This document shows positions 26,560 to 38,553 of a stretch of DNA of 64,000 nt, piece after piece; the first letter of the stretch is position 1, and each line of letters starts with the position of its first letter. Source of the DNA: Dicaeum eximium (taxonomy: Eukaryota; Chordata; Aves; Passeriformes; Dicaeidae); the NCBI GenBank assembly GCA_013396995.1, contig VWZP01004506.1, positions 2,112,305-2,176,304 of the forward strand. The letters run 5' to 3'. A model generated the notes under the pieces. That model made no database searches. It was not told the DNA's origin and saw only the letters and a list, made by a program, of their open reading frames with translations. Both the position numbers and the translations under genes were made by a program.

Positions 26560-29500
26560 GGTTGTAAAAGACACTATAAATCTTTTATTTCTTTTGAGTT
26601 ACTATGAAATGCCCTTCATTTTGAAGGAAATGGTACAATCAATGATATGTACTTCTTTCTCAGGAAAAGAAGATATTTGCACTAACAATTCAACATTTAC
26701 TGACAAAAGACAGCTTACAGAAAATGCTCATGGTGGAAAAAAAATCATATTTGTGATTACACTTCTCATTGTGGATGATTTCATGAAGTGTTACAATGCC
26801 AGGAATTTCAAGTGTGCATTTAAAGAAAGCTTCTAATCCAGTATTAATGCAAAGGAATTTAAACCATCTAAACCACTGGTGTTCAAAATCACCCTGATTT
26901 CTTCCTATTCACAGTTAAAGAGAAAGCCTAATCTGAAAGTCTAAGCCCATGATACAATACTCCTGGCCTTATCACTGCACACTGATTTTTAAGAGTAGTC
27001 AAGCATACTCAATTAATAGTATATTTCTTACAAATAGAAACTGCTGTTGGAAATAATGTATTTCCTACCTTTATTTAGTTATTAGTCTCTGATCTCTTAT
27101 ACAAAATTAAAATTTTGTTTTCAAAAAATATTTGTTCCTACATGGCTGTTAGTTTTGTGGTTGGTGCTGTTAATTGTCAGAAAAGCACACATGGGAAACC
27201 GCTGGACAACATACTTCACATACCCAAGGACAGACCTTTGGTAAAACTTAGCCAAAGGAGAAGAGAAAAAGAAAACCACCATTACATTCAAAATCTGAAA
27301 CAGATTAATCACACAATATCACCTATTATAGTACTGAGTGGAATAGTGAAATCAAATGAACAAAAGGAGTTTGCCTACGGTTTCATTTATACAAAACAAT
27401 TTAAAGTTTCCTTCCATGGTCTAGGGTCCTTCAGTCTGAAGAATGTATTTTTCCAAGTAAGAAAATACAGTTTTTGAAGTAGCTTTTGGGAATTCTCCCT
27501 GCTTACTCGGCAACTGCCTACCACATTGGCCAGGGGAGTTCTAGAGCTGCTGTAATCAATACCTTGCATTCACACAGAATCAGGGATAACAAAATAGTCT
27601 TCAGTTTTATGTCTTTGCTCACTGCCATTGAAGGTGAATGTCTAAATTGTGTTTTTAAAATCAGTTAATCAATGGATAATTGTACATTTTACTACAATGC
27701 CTTTTCCAAGGCATTATTTGCATCAAACACACCAATACTCCAGGGAAATAAGACTGCTCATCTACATTTCCTAGCTGTAGCTACATTTACACATCTGGGG
27801 CTCAGCCTTGCCAGCCTTCACATGTGCATATTGATATTCACAGCAGTAGATATGCCCAAATGAGTAAATTCATATAGATTAAGTGTTTGCACAATCAAAG
27901 GGCTTTTAAAACAAATTATATTAACTTTAAATGTTAAAAATGCAAGGCAAAGTTCACGCACGACAAGACAAAGATACCAGAGAAGTCTGCAGCAGATCAC
28001 CAGCTTAGCCTAGAACTGCTGTGTAACACCTCTCACCAAAGCAGTGCAGCTCCTGGATTTCCAGAGGGAAACTGAGGCCAAAGTTTGGGCTGGGCTCCAC
28101 GAGCTCTGTTTGGAGAAGAGGCCCTTTGAGAAGCAGCTTTCACTGAACTGCTTGTTCTCCCCTGTTGATTATGCAACCTCAGAACCTCCACGCTCCCACC
28201 AGAGACATCACATGGAAATTCCAGACCCTCATTCATAAAGAAATGTAAATATACACTTAATTTCAAGCACAAGAATAGGCTTACTGATTCTCAAGTGGCC
28301 TCAAGTAGGTACAGACTACTGAAAACTTTAAACTCAATATAGGCTTAAAACTTTGCTGAAGCATAAGCTCTGCAGAAGGATCACGCCTGCATTTCTCTAT
28401 GTTAAAGCAGATGCAGAGAAGAGCACTTTATCTGTTCCTTTTCCCTCTCCTTTATGATCTATGTAAAAGTCCTGAAGTAGACACATACTCAAGAGTCAGT
28501 TTTCCTTGGAAAGCTATTTTTTTTTTTAAATCAAGCTCCAGAAATCCCAGCTTACTCTGCAGACAGTAACTGAGCAAAGTACAGCAAAGACAAGAAACCA
28601 AGCAGTTGAGATGTGCTTCTACAGCAATTTCTCAGGTCATTACAGGTCCATAGCTTTAAAACCAGACTGCTTAGAAATGTGTGCAGTGGTGTTTAGTAGG
28701 ATCTGTTAAATAACACTGTCTAATCAACAGGTAGGGGAAAAGGACCTGCCTGCTAAAGATTCAACAGTGCCACCTTTATCTGCTGGAATAAGAAATCCCT
28801 GTATGGAGGTAGGCCTCTTTCAGACAAAATTTAAAAAATGCCAAGCTTTCCACCCTCTTCTACTTTTACACATAATGGAACATCAGGGGACAATAAATTA
28901 CCAAACATAGCTTGCAGGGAAATTTTAAGATTCCAAATATCAAACACCTGTATGCCAGGTGTCAGAGGAGCACAGAGGTTTTATAACACAGAAGAATGCA
29001 TGCCAAACTCTGCTGTGAGGCAAGCTGCCCCTTCACTCTCTGTCCTAGCAAAGCACTGCAAGCTCTGGAATTCTTTGCTAAGGCCTTGTGCCTGTGGGGG
29101 AATTTATCCCAAAAGGCATGACTGGTACAGAGAAGCACCAAGACCAGCACAAGACAATATTTCAGTTGGTCAAAGAAGCTTTGCTCTCCATTCCCAAGCA
29201 GATTTGGTCCTTTTTTAAATTAAAAAACAACNCAGGATATCTCAGAAGGAGAGAAATGGCTAGGTGTCATAGTTCCGATCTTTCAGACACAAGGGAAAAA
29301 TATTTTCACAACTAGTTTACTGTTTAGTACCCTGTAGATACATAATATTTGACATTTATAGCAGTTTCTATACTTTATGACCTAGAATATACTTTAGATC
29401 ATGAATGAAAAATAAACCCATTCAGAGAACTGGAAAATAACGGGCATAACAATTTACTTTCAAATGCAAGGTTATGAAGGGTTTTTTTAAACTTCCAAAA

Positions 29501-31581
29501 ATATCTCTAGGAAAATATTATTTTACATAGCTATATTACACAGTGAAATAAACTTTGTTATGTACAAGGTTTCAGTATGAAAGAAACCACAGCTAGACAC
29601 TTGCTTATGGTCTAGATAATCTGTTGTCTCATATGAGTCAGAAGTACAACAGAGAGACTCTCCTTCACTCTTTTTCAGACTGTCTCAGTGATCATTTCAG
29701 CTTTCAGGAGTTACTAGCAGTTGTATAAAGCCTGTGTGCAGACATCCACATATTAACCCTATCACAATCAGATATGGGTAGATGTGCTTTCAAAACAAGG
29801 TTAGACATCTGCTCAACAACCACAGTAACCTGAGTATAACTCAATTGCATATTGGTGAAAAAAACAATTAGTGCAGGCACCTGAGCTATAGCATCTGAAG
29901 GGAGCTTGGTATTAAACTCTCTCTGGATTTGTGTTTCACAGGCCAAATCATAGCTTGTATATTTTAGGCAGAAAACATGATACCACAATGCAATTGGCTC
30001 AAATTGGCAAAGTTGCTTCATCTAATCTTAACTAATCAAAAGCTTGTATCTACCTATTCTTAAACAACAAACTTTGCTCCTGTCACAAGGGTGGAAAGGA
30101 CATGGAGTACTTTGCTATTTGTGGTGTAACTGTAAACAACAAGGGAAGACCATATTAATTATGCTTCAAGTTTACATCACACTGTTAGTTCCATGATTCA
30201 GATGAACTCAAGCTTATCTTCAAATTCACATAATCATACTGGGTTTTAAGGAAAAGGAATTTTGAATTAGAAACTGCCTCCAAATCAGTGCTTGTTCACA
30301 CAGCCCAGATCCCAGGACAAAGATGTGACAGTGCTGCCTGTGTGGGAGATCAGTTCAACAGCTGAATAAAAGTTCAGAGGATATTCAGGGCAGGCAGCAC
30401 TGCACCCTCGCTTCCTGAGGGTCTTGCACAACTTTGGAGGCATGTCCTCTCCTCTAATGCTATAGCTCAGCTGCATACCACAGAAATTAGCAAAAAGGAA
30501 ACATGAAATCCCTAATGAAAAGGAAACTGCTTTGGAATGCACAAGTCTCCTGTCTGTAATGTCTGCCAGCCTGTGCTCCCTTCCATCACAGCTGTGCTCA
30601 CTGTGGTGCAGAACCTGTGGCATGCTCACAGCCAGAAGCACCCAGCCAAGAGGTCACCCTCTTGAGGCACAGCTTACTCAGGACATACTCTTACCCATAA
30701 GCAACCTGCTTCTACTGCCTCTGTGTGTATTACAGGCATATTCAGGAGCTCTGCCACTTGCTCTAGAAGTCAAAGCAGCCTGCAACTAGCCCTGACACAG
30801 CTCAGCATCTGCCTGTAGGAGTCCCAACACACACCAGTGTGCAGAGTATAACTGGGGTGGCAAACTTCCTTCCCTGGGACTTGTCGGCAACAAATACATC
30901 TTCTGTCCCCACAGCCACTTGCTGATGGCAGAGGAGAAGGTCCCCCAGCCCACCTGCAACCTCCTATCAATTAAGAAGGCACATCAAACCCATTTCATTA
31001 AAATCAGTGGAGATTTCTGCCTTACACCTTCTGGGGAACTGGTTACCAAACCCACAAAGCCTTTAACCGGGGAGAAGCAGCTCCTTGCAATACCAACAGA
31101 AGCCACAGCTGAAAAGGAACAGTAGCAGAAAAGGGAAAACAATATCCTCATGCTCAGAGCTACATGGTCATGCCTTGGAAGTTGTTGGCTACTTCTTAAT
31201 GGTATTAAATACTACTAACTTCTGCTGATAAGTCGATGTCAAAGGCATTTAGCATCTTGTAGGGTCAGGCCTACTGGCAGATGGTTGAGGAAAAGGCTAT
31301 GTGCGAACATGGCAGAGAGGAAGGGAAAGAAGCGTGAGAGGAGAGGGGTAGAATTGCCCTGAGTTTTATCCTCTACAAATAAGTCAGGGGTTTTATCATC
31401 AAGCACTGAAGGAGTTAAGTACTAAAGCACAGACACTTAATCAGCTTTCCCCCTTCCTTTCACATGTGATTGGAATGAAGCTGCACCGAAGCAGCCCAAA
31501 GGGCTTATAACAGCTCAATTTCGCAGCCTTCAGTTTTAATCCCCATCACCCAGGCTAAGCAGAATGGTGGTGCTGAGGCTG
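26560..31581 (-). other. LRATD2: Probable long LRATD2 3' UTR
   Basis: Below the stop codon there are about 5 kb with no recognisable gene or CR1/LTR copy. The first convincing minus-strand poly(A) site is AATAAA at 26589-26584. It is followed by a strongly U-rich and then GU-rich stretch (about 26555-26515 on the complement), the expected downstream element. A weaker AATAAA lies at 27075-27070. Mammalian LRATD2 also has a 3' UTR of several kilobases, from general knowledge. The extent is inferred; an earlier non-canonical site is possible. One N is at 29232. Confidence 0.45.
26584..26589 (-). terminator. LRATD2: Candidate LRATD2 poly(A) signal
   Basis: Reads AATAAA on the minus strand and is followed downstream by CU/U-rich runs and a GU-rich segment, a complete cleavage/polyadenylation arrangement. 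It is about 5.0 kb past the LRATD2 stop. Assignment to this gene is inferred from position and the lack of another minus-strand gene. Confidence 0.4.
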
Positions 31582-32478
31582 CTACTCCACAGCAGTCTGA
31601 ACACCTGGATGATGATGGTCCTCCTCCTCCTCTTCCTCCTCCTCTGCAGCCTGCAGGTGGCTGGAGAGCTCCTGGATCACAGCAGCCCTACCAATCTGGT
31701 CATTTCTCCTCTTCTCCATGATCAGATCCTCCAGACTCTGAAACTCCAGCGTGTGGCTGCGCTTGTCACCCAGCCGGATCTGCAATCGGTAGGGCTGCTT
31801 GCCTATGCGCAGCTCCCCGCCGATTTTAAACTCTCGCTTGCCGTATCGGCACCAGGCAGCAAAACACTCAGAGTTTCTCCAGCTCAAGTCCCGATCCTTG
31901 CAACCCACCTGCTCCAGGGCGTTGCGCACCACCGCGGCCGGGCTGAGGGGTTTGTAGCGGTACAGCTGGTTGGCAATGCGGCCCCGTCTGCCCTGGCTGG
32001 CGTCGGTGAGGAAGCTGTTCACCACCTCCAGCCGATGCAGGTGCACAACTTGAAAATCCCCGACATAGACCACCCAGTGCGGATACTGGGCTTGGCACAC
32101 AAACTCCACCAGGTCACCTGGCTTACACCTATTCAGCAGGTTCTCCGGGGTGTAGGTGCTCAGATGCCCCCCACCTCCTTCATCACCCTCCTCTAGCTGC
32201 GTGTCCTCCTCTGAAAAGCTCTTCTGGTAAATACACTCATCCCGGTAATAGACCGAGCACTCCACCTCGTGCAGCTGGGGATCGTAGGGCTGCAGGGCAG
32301 GGTTCTCACCCCCCAGGTCATGCACCGAATCCTGCTGCTGCTCCAGCTCGTCATCGTCATTAGAAAAGATGTAGGAGACCCCGATCCTGGGCCCTTCATC
32401 TCTGTCCATACCTGTCGGGTCGGCCGTGGGAACTTCCTTGTAGTTGAGATGGGTCAGCTTCTCCACCTGGTTCCCCAT
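31582..32478 (-). CDS. LRATD2: LRAT domain-containing protein 2 (FAM84B)
   Basis: An uninterrupted 298-codon frame that I recognise as LRATD2. It opens with MGNQVEKLTHLNYKEVPTAD, as in the mammalian protein, which is about 310 residues. The LRAT/NlpC-P60-like domain spans about residues 105-260. It has PHWVVYVG at 133-140 (H134 matches the LRAT catalytic His), VVHLHR at 144-149, the YRYKPLS block at 173-179, and NSECFAAWC at 202-210 where active LRAT enzymes have NCEHF. The usual catalytic Cys is therefore Ser203, so retinol acyltransferase chemistry is doubtful. The N-terminal third is acidic and probably disordered. The tail is a run of Glu (279-286) followed by DHHH. Gly2 may be myristoylated, although residue 6 is Glu rather than Ser/Thr. 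The start was chosen because it matches the family, has G at -3 and +4, and lies 4 bases after a splice acceptor. The frame stays open upstream to 32655, but that part is intron/UTR. Reported roles in adhesion and tumours are from the literature, not visible here. Confidence 0.97.
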   Translation of the reverse strand: MGNQVEKLTHLNYKEVPTADPTGMDRDEGPRIGVSYIFSNDDDELEQQQDSVHDLGGENPALQPYDPQLHEVECSVYYRDECIYQKSFSEEDTQLEEGDEGGGGHLSTYTPENLLNRCKPGDLVEFVCQAQYPHWVVYVGDFQVVHLHRLEVVNSFLTDASQGRRGRIANQLYRYKPLSPAAVVRNALEQVGCKDRDLSWRNSECFAAWCRYGKREFKIGGELRIGKQPYRLQIRLGDKRSHTLEFQSLEDLIMEKRRNDQIGRAAVIQELSSHLQAAEEEEEEEEDHHHPGVQTAVE

Positions 32479-33450
32479 GCCGCTGCAAAGAGACACACGG
32501 CGGGGCCATGAGGGCGGGCGAGCGGCTCCCAGAGAAGCAGAGCGGGGATAAGCGCGGCTCCCCCTCCGCAGGCGTCCCGGCTCTCCCCGCTCAGCGCAGT
32601 CTCCAGCAGCGCCCCGGGGCTGCGGGAGCCCGGCGGGGACGGGGGGAAGGGGCACACGACACTTCCCTACCTGTACGGAGGAAGGCGCGGCGGCACCACC
32701 ACCTGTTAGGCGGCGGCGAGGAGAAGGAGAGAGGCGCAGGAGCCGCCGGGGAGCGGGGCAGGCACCGAGCCACCTGTTAGAGAGGGGCTGCGAGCGCCCG
32801 GGGAGGTGGGGAGGTCCGAGCTGGGGACGGCAGAGAGCGCACCCCCCTCCCGCCGCCCAGGTGAGCCGCGCCGGGCCGCCGGCCAGGTGCGCCTCCTCCG
32901 CCCTCCCGGCACCGGGCGGCCGCGAACTGCGAACTTACCCCGCGGGGCCGGCGGCTGCGCGGCGCCGGGAGCGGCTCAGGGCGAGCGGGCGGCGGGGCGG
33001 CGGCGTGCCCGGATCATGNCTTCCTCCCTCTCACCTCCGTCCGCCCGCACCTTTTCCCTCTCTTCGCTCCTACATGCCAAGCGCTCCGTTCCCCGCCGAG
33101 GTGGCGGCAGGCGGAGGTCGGGCGCGGGGCTGCCGGCGCTGCGCAGCTCTGCGCGGGCAGCGGCGGTGCAGCGCGCTCAGCCCAGCTCGCACAGGCGCGG
33201 CGCCTTTAAGGGAGCGGTGCCACGGCAGCCCAGCCCGCCGGTGCGCTCGGGGGGAGGCTCCGCAGCCGGAGTTTGCCCGGGACGGCGCCGAGAAGCGAAG
33301 CGGAGCCGCGGTGCGTGGCCGTGCGAACGCCGCGGTGCCCGCGCAGAGGCGCGGAGCTGCCCCTGGGGAAGCGCCCGCCCCGCGCAGCCCCCGCGGGGAA
33401 TCCTGGAGGTGCCTCCCGGGGCCGCGCACGGTGACAGGGAAGTTGTTAAG
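31880..33450. promoter_or_regulatory. LRATD2: CpG island and LRATD2 promoter region
   Basis: This is the only strongly GC- and CpG-rich block in the window. It covers the 5' half of the LRATD2 coding exon and about 1 kb upstream, and ends near 33450 where the sequence turns AT-rich. It has GC boxes (for example GGGGCGG at 32994-33000) and four CAGGTG/CACCTG E-boxes (32700, 32771, 32858, 32884), and I see no clear TATA box, so dispersed initiation is likely. One base at 33019 is N. The exact transcription start cannot be read from sequence. Confidence 0.8.
32483..32670 (-). other. LRATD2: Probable LRATD2 5' UTR intron (188 bp)
   Basis: On the minus strand a donor CTCCGTACAG|GTAGGG lies at 32671/32670. 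An acceptor with a pyrimidine-rich tract, TGTGTCTCTTTGCAG, ends at 32483. Exon 2 would start CGGCATGG, putting the ATG 4 bases into the exon. This agrees with the mammalian gene, whose coding region lies wholly in the last exon. Other donors further upstream (32939/32938 GGG|GTAAGT and 33035/33034 GAG|GTGAG) could define alternative first exons, so the intron may be longer in some transcripts. RNA data would be needed to choose. Confidence 0.6.
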
Positions 33451-36400
33451 TGAACACAATCAAAGCGCCCGGTTCTCCTGGGCTGACTTAACGCCTTCCA
33501 TTCCTCCATGCGCGGAGTGTGTAATTAGGTTTATTAATTTATTTCCTTTCCGACTCCAAGAGCTCGGTCTCTTTTTCAATATAGAAGATTATGATTCTTT
33601 CTCCCCTGGAAAGGCATTATCAGATCTGGTGGGAATATTTTGCTTTCTGTGTTTTGGAGAGCACAAAACAATATTTTGCTTTTTCATTAATGCCTAGTTA
33701 GTGTGCTAGGTGAGTTTATTTTTCATACTATTTTAACAGACACTGGTAAATTCACGCTGTTAAAATAGACTACAGAGATAATTTATGGGACGTAGGAGTA
33801 ACGTCTTTAATTTTGTCTCATTTATTCCCTTTGTCTTTTGTCTTGTAATTTATAAGCCCAACTGCTGTTCTGAGTACCCACTAAATAGCGGCAAATGAAG
33901 GAACAATTGTAGTGTTAGCAGGGCCCTGGGCACTGCCCACAGGCTCAAAGAATACGGTTTCCATCAGCTTCTACATCTCTGTGGTTTCAAATACAGACCT
34001 GCCCTTTGAGGTGGGAAGGATTGCTCCATCTGGGACTGGGGAGATGAACACTGCTTGGGATGGTGAGGCTTTGCAAGCAATTGCAGCAGTGACAGCCAGC
34101 CAGATCAGGACCTTTTTGTTTTGGATTCAGCTGGTGGCTATGACCACGGGATCATTTTTGAAATTAACCTCCCAAACACCCAGCCCTGACACACATGCAC
34201 TTTGGTTTGCATCCCAGTATGTTTTCAAACAGTGCACATATTTCTCCCACATCCCACCAAACTAGATGTACTCATGCAGCAGGGTTGGATCAAGGCTGGT
34301 TGAGCAAATGTCCAAAATGCATTGAATGTAGACGTGATTTCTGGGCACTGCATGTTTCCCTCTGCAGTTCCTCTCCTCTGTAGCTGCTGTTGGACAAAAG
34401 AGGGCCCTGCTTCATGGTCAGTTGCTTTGCTAATTAAAGATGGGCATGTGTGAAAGTGAGAGTATCCCAAAAGGACAAGCTAAACTGAACAGTGCTTTTT
34501 TTATGTTCTCCCATTTCCATTGGAAGCTTTGCCTCAGCACTGTATCTTACTATCTCAGTTATACTTCTTCATTAAAATGTTTGGCAGCCCTGTGTTCAAG
34601 GCCAAATTTCTTTCCGAATCTTCTGCAATCTATGGAAAGGTGTGTCTGTGCATGAGTGGAAACTCAGTGTGGCCAGGCAGTCACATGTGTGTTCGTGCAC
34701 ATCCACAGAGATTTGCAGCTCTCTATCATGTTTTCTCTTTTCTTTGTTTGCTTCATTTCACCACAGTGCTTAATTTTCTACACCTTTTCTGCTGCTTTAA
34801 TCTCTTTGATCTCTTTGAGCTTCCTTGCCATGGCTGCTCCATGGAATCCATATTGTCTGTTCAATCCACTGCTTTCTAGGGTAAGAAGCCTTTGGTGAGT
34901 ATTTTTGTATCGTAAATCACATCCAGAATGGGTTACTGCATACCTAGGTAAGGAGTTGGGTGGGAAATGCAAAAAGAATCTACAGTGCCTGTATAGCACT
35001 TTGACTAGTGCCTAAAATTATGATGGTTAAAACTTCTTCATGTTTAACCTCTAAGCCTCAAAGCAGCTGTGCTTGCACACATACTGAAGTCAACAGGGAA
35101 GCCTACACTGTTAAATACAATACCTCCCTGGGGTCACTCCCAGGTTCCAATCATTTTCCAGTGTGGAAGTATTTCTTCTTTGTAAATTCTGTTTTGGAGA
35201 GAAAGCTCCACCCCAGACAAAATGCAGCTTTGCTTCTGGAGTGGGTTCATTCCAGCAGGTCCCTTATTGGAGTCCCCACAAAGACTGCAAGGAAGCAGGG
35301 TTGAATCTACATGAGATCTGTCTCAGCTGTACAAGAGCCCACCAACATTTTCAGAGCTGAATTCCACATCCATATGCTCTGAATCTATTGTTGAATACAG
35401 CAACACATCTACAGGTTCCTGCCATAAAAGTACCATTCTGGTGGGTCTTCATATGGCTTGTATGGTATTTGACATGACTGAAATTTTGATAGCCCCTTTT
35501 AAGGCAAGAATACCTGCCATGCTGGAGGGCTCTCTAGGAAGGCAAAGCTGCTTGGCCACATAGCCCATTGATGTATACAGAGGGGACTGCACCTCTTGGT
35601 TTAGAGACTGTGTGACATCTATGGAGCAAGTGACTTCTATTAATCTATGTAGCTTCTATCATCTGGGGGCCTTTGTAGTGCTAATTGTGGTTGCTTTAAA
35701 CTTAAAGCTAATTTTGAGAATTAGATGTAAGAGTTATTGTGTTGTTCCAATGGTATACCATTTTGTTGCTCCAACTGCAACCTTACACATATTTTACATC
35801 CAGAGATTGAAAAGGTGATACTGATCTGAAATCACAATTCATCCTTACTTGGATATGAAGTGCTGTGGTCACACTGTAATTGTTATTAAAAGACATTCAG
35901 GATGAGAAAAAAAAGTCTTGCTATGTGTTTATTCTTTTTTCTTAGTAGTGCTTCTGAGTAAGACAATGTTTAGTGTCATATTCTGTAAGCACATTCTGTT
36001 TCACAGGTATTCAGCCAGCTGATGGCTATGACACCCTTGGATTATTTAATAGCTTCCATTTCTTTTTTGCAGTAGAGTTTTATGAGAACTGAGATAAACT
36101 ATGCTCCATTTGGCATGTAAGCACTCTACATCATAGACCTAGTGAACCAGAGTGCTTAAACACCATGGTGGAATTAGGGGCACTGGAAAAAGAAACCACT
36201 TCCTAGTGAAGTCCATGGAAGTTTTTCCATGGAGTTCTGTAGAAATCAATCATGCCCTTAATTGAGGGAAGTGTATGACCTGAGAGTCACTTGATGGATG
36301 GTGTTCTTCCATGACAGCCATAGCTAAGTCCTCCAAAGATGTTTGGATTCAGAATTGTAACATTTCTTTTGTGACCTCTTTGTCCTCCAGTGGAAGCTGC

Positions 36401-37340
36401 ATCCCTGAGTCAGGCACCAAGGTCCTGTAAAGCCTGGAATGCCACCTAAAATGAGATTCATCAAGCCTGGCATGGCAGCAGTAGCTCCTAGGGAATGGGA
36501 CAGAGAGTTAGTGTCCTGACTATGGAGTATGGTGGTTGGAATATGGTGCTTCCTTTCACTTGTGTCATACTAATACTCTCTCAAGGTTAAATGCTTTAAT
36601 GAGGTTGGATTTTTTCACACACAAGAGGAAATGGTGCCACGTCAGTTAAGAAAAATCATTAATATTTAAGATTGCTTCCTTGGGGTATGAAAGACCAAGG
36701 TTGAAGTCTCTTATCTCACTGAAGGAATTTGAACTGATATCTCCCAGGAGGGTACTGAAAGCCACCAGACTGTAAGCTCTTTTTGAGCAAGTCTTGCTTT
36801 CTCTGTCCCACTGAAGCTGTTCAGCTTTGTATGGGCTCATTAAATACCCATTCAATCTGTCTGAAAGAAAAGAAAAGAATGACAACATCTCTTAGATCAG
36901 ATGCAAGAAGGGGATGAGAGTGCTTTGAGGTCCTCTCTAATGAATATTCAGATGTCTCACAATCATGCAGTATCTTCATCAGGAGCCATTCAGACAGACA
37001 CACCAGAAAGATCTGAAAGTTTTGGTTCTAAGACATGATCATGAGAGAGTTTTCTTCATGTCTGTGCTGGAGGAGATTGGACCTCTGGGTCTCAGTATCC
37101 TGCATGACTGGTGTAACCCAGATGCTATCTTGGTTTCTGTTGTGTTAGAGCCCTGCCATTCTGCTGTCTCTGCTGGGCCAGGCCTCATGAATGCAAAGGC
37201 AAGAGCTTGTGACATGAGTTTGGGCTTCTGTGGGAAATATGCTGGCACTACTCGGTGGTTCTGCTTGTGTCTCGAGGAGAAATATCAGGAATTTTGAGAA
37301 CCAGAAAATTGATGCACCTCAGAACATTGAGAAATGTTGT
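33451..37340. other. Gene-free stretch upstream of LRATD2
   Basis: The GC content drops sharply after the island. An AT-rich homeodomain-like string (GTAATTAGGTTTATTAATTT) lies at 33521-33540. No gene or recognisable mobile element in the rest. Confidence 0.6.
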
Positions 37341-37342
37341 AG

Positions 37343-37436
37343 AATGTTGAATTTCTGAATTCTGTTGAATTCTGAATTCTGTTGAATTTCTGTTGAATTC
37401 TGAATTCTGTTGAATTTCTGAATTTGAGAATTTCTG
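37343..37436. repeat. GAATTC-rich minisatellite
   Basis: Irregular tandem units of TTGAATTTCTG and TTGAATTCTG contain five GAATTC hexamers (37357, 37367, 37374, 37395, 37402) in about 50 bases. A local slippage product. Confidence 0.9.
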
Positions 37437-38400
37437 AACCTTGAGTTTCATGTTTGACATAACATGGGACATATAATGAGCCTCTGGTGTCAGGAAGGTT
37501 TTATCTGCATTTAGCCTATAAATATTTGATTACATTGTAGAGAGTTTAATGTCTGTGTGCTTCTACACGTGATCTTTGCTATTCCTTATAGTGTAGCATG
37601 GCTTGCCATATGTTCAAGAAATCAAAGTTAGACAAACTGCAGATAGGAGAGAGACCCACATCAGAGAGAAAATTTTGTTTTTTTCTCAGGCTCTTACTGG
37701 AAGCTTATGGCTCTGTTATCTACTTCCAACACTGTAATTTGTGACTAAATGTGATCTGTGGCAAAATAAATTGCTGAAATTGCCAAAGCTACAGAGTTTT
37801 TAACTGAGACATCCAAGCTGTATCTCAGAAGCTCTTGCACTGTGAGTTTTTAATTGGTGCATTTCAGCAAATGAAAATGAAGTAATTCATATGTCAGTAG
37901 GGGCCTGGATTCATAGGAATTGCTATCAAACCAACTTGAGCAGCAGGAAAAACTTAATTAAAATGTAGTCCGGTTGTTTGTTTTTTGTTTTTTTTTTTTT
38001 TACCAGAAAATAGCAACTATATTTCAAACATAACTTAACAAGGAAGGAGGTACAGTGCACACATCTTTCCAGCCTGAGAACTGCTCATCCCTTGCATCTC
38101 TCATCTGTCTCATGCTGAGCTCCTGCCCTGGAAGCTCCTCCTGTGATGCATCTTTGAGCACCAGGGCTGCTGGCTGCCTTGGTAGCACAGCGTGTCCCTG
38201 CAGCTGGGAAGGGGTGGGACTTCTGATGAGAGAAACTTGGGATTATTGCTCCTGGTGTGCAGTACCTAAGCAGAAGCCATTAGCAAAGGGAAGGAGTCTT
38301 TTCTTTGGCTGTTGCCATACTGCTGATAAAACATGAAAGTATTAATGTGGGGTAAACACATCACTCTTTCCAGCAAACCTGTGATGTGACTGCAGGTAAT
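37437..38400. other. Gene-free stretch
   Basis: No gene. A T-rich run lies at about 37977-38001. Confidence 0.6.
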
Positions 38401-38401
38401 T

Positions 38402-38553
38402 CAGAGAAACTGTGGCTGCCCTATCCTTGGAAGTGTTCAGGCCAGACCAGATGGGACTTCTAGCAGCCTGATCTAGTGGAAGGTGTCCCTGCTCAGGGCA
38501 TGGGGTTGTAGCTTTAAGGTCTGTTCCACCCCAAACCATTCTATGATTCTATG
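38402..38553 (+). mobile_element. CR1 LINE 3' end
   Basis: Very recognisable: GTGGCTGCCCTATCCTTGGA, AGTGTTCAGGCCAGACCAGA, CTAGTGGAAGGTGTCCCTGC, then CCATTCTATGATTCTATGA at the 3' end. A short 5'-truncated copy, the clearest CR1 end in the window. Confidence 0.92.

Noticed and set aside
28044..28090. GAGGGAAACTGAGGCCAAAG string as a MIR fragment
   Set aside because: Match too short and without the neighbouring core.
29232..29232. Single N base (another at 33019)
   Set aside because: Isolated ambiguous calls; neither falls in the LRATD2 coding region.
31564..32196. 210-codon plus-strand frame opposite LRATD2
   Set aside because: It is a shadow of the GC-rich LRATD2 coding exon, with no recognisable domain.
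32479..32655. N-terminal extension of the LRATD2 frame by 59 codons
   Set aside because: It begins at a GTG, has no family match, and crosses a strong splice acceptor at 32483. The family start MGNQ is at 32478.
32806..33697. Two overlapping plus-strand frames of 215 and 278 codons in the CpG island
   Set aside because: Arg/Ala/Pro/Gly-rich translations typical of CpG islands, one N inside, and no domain.
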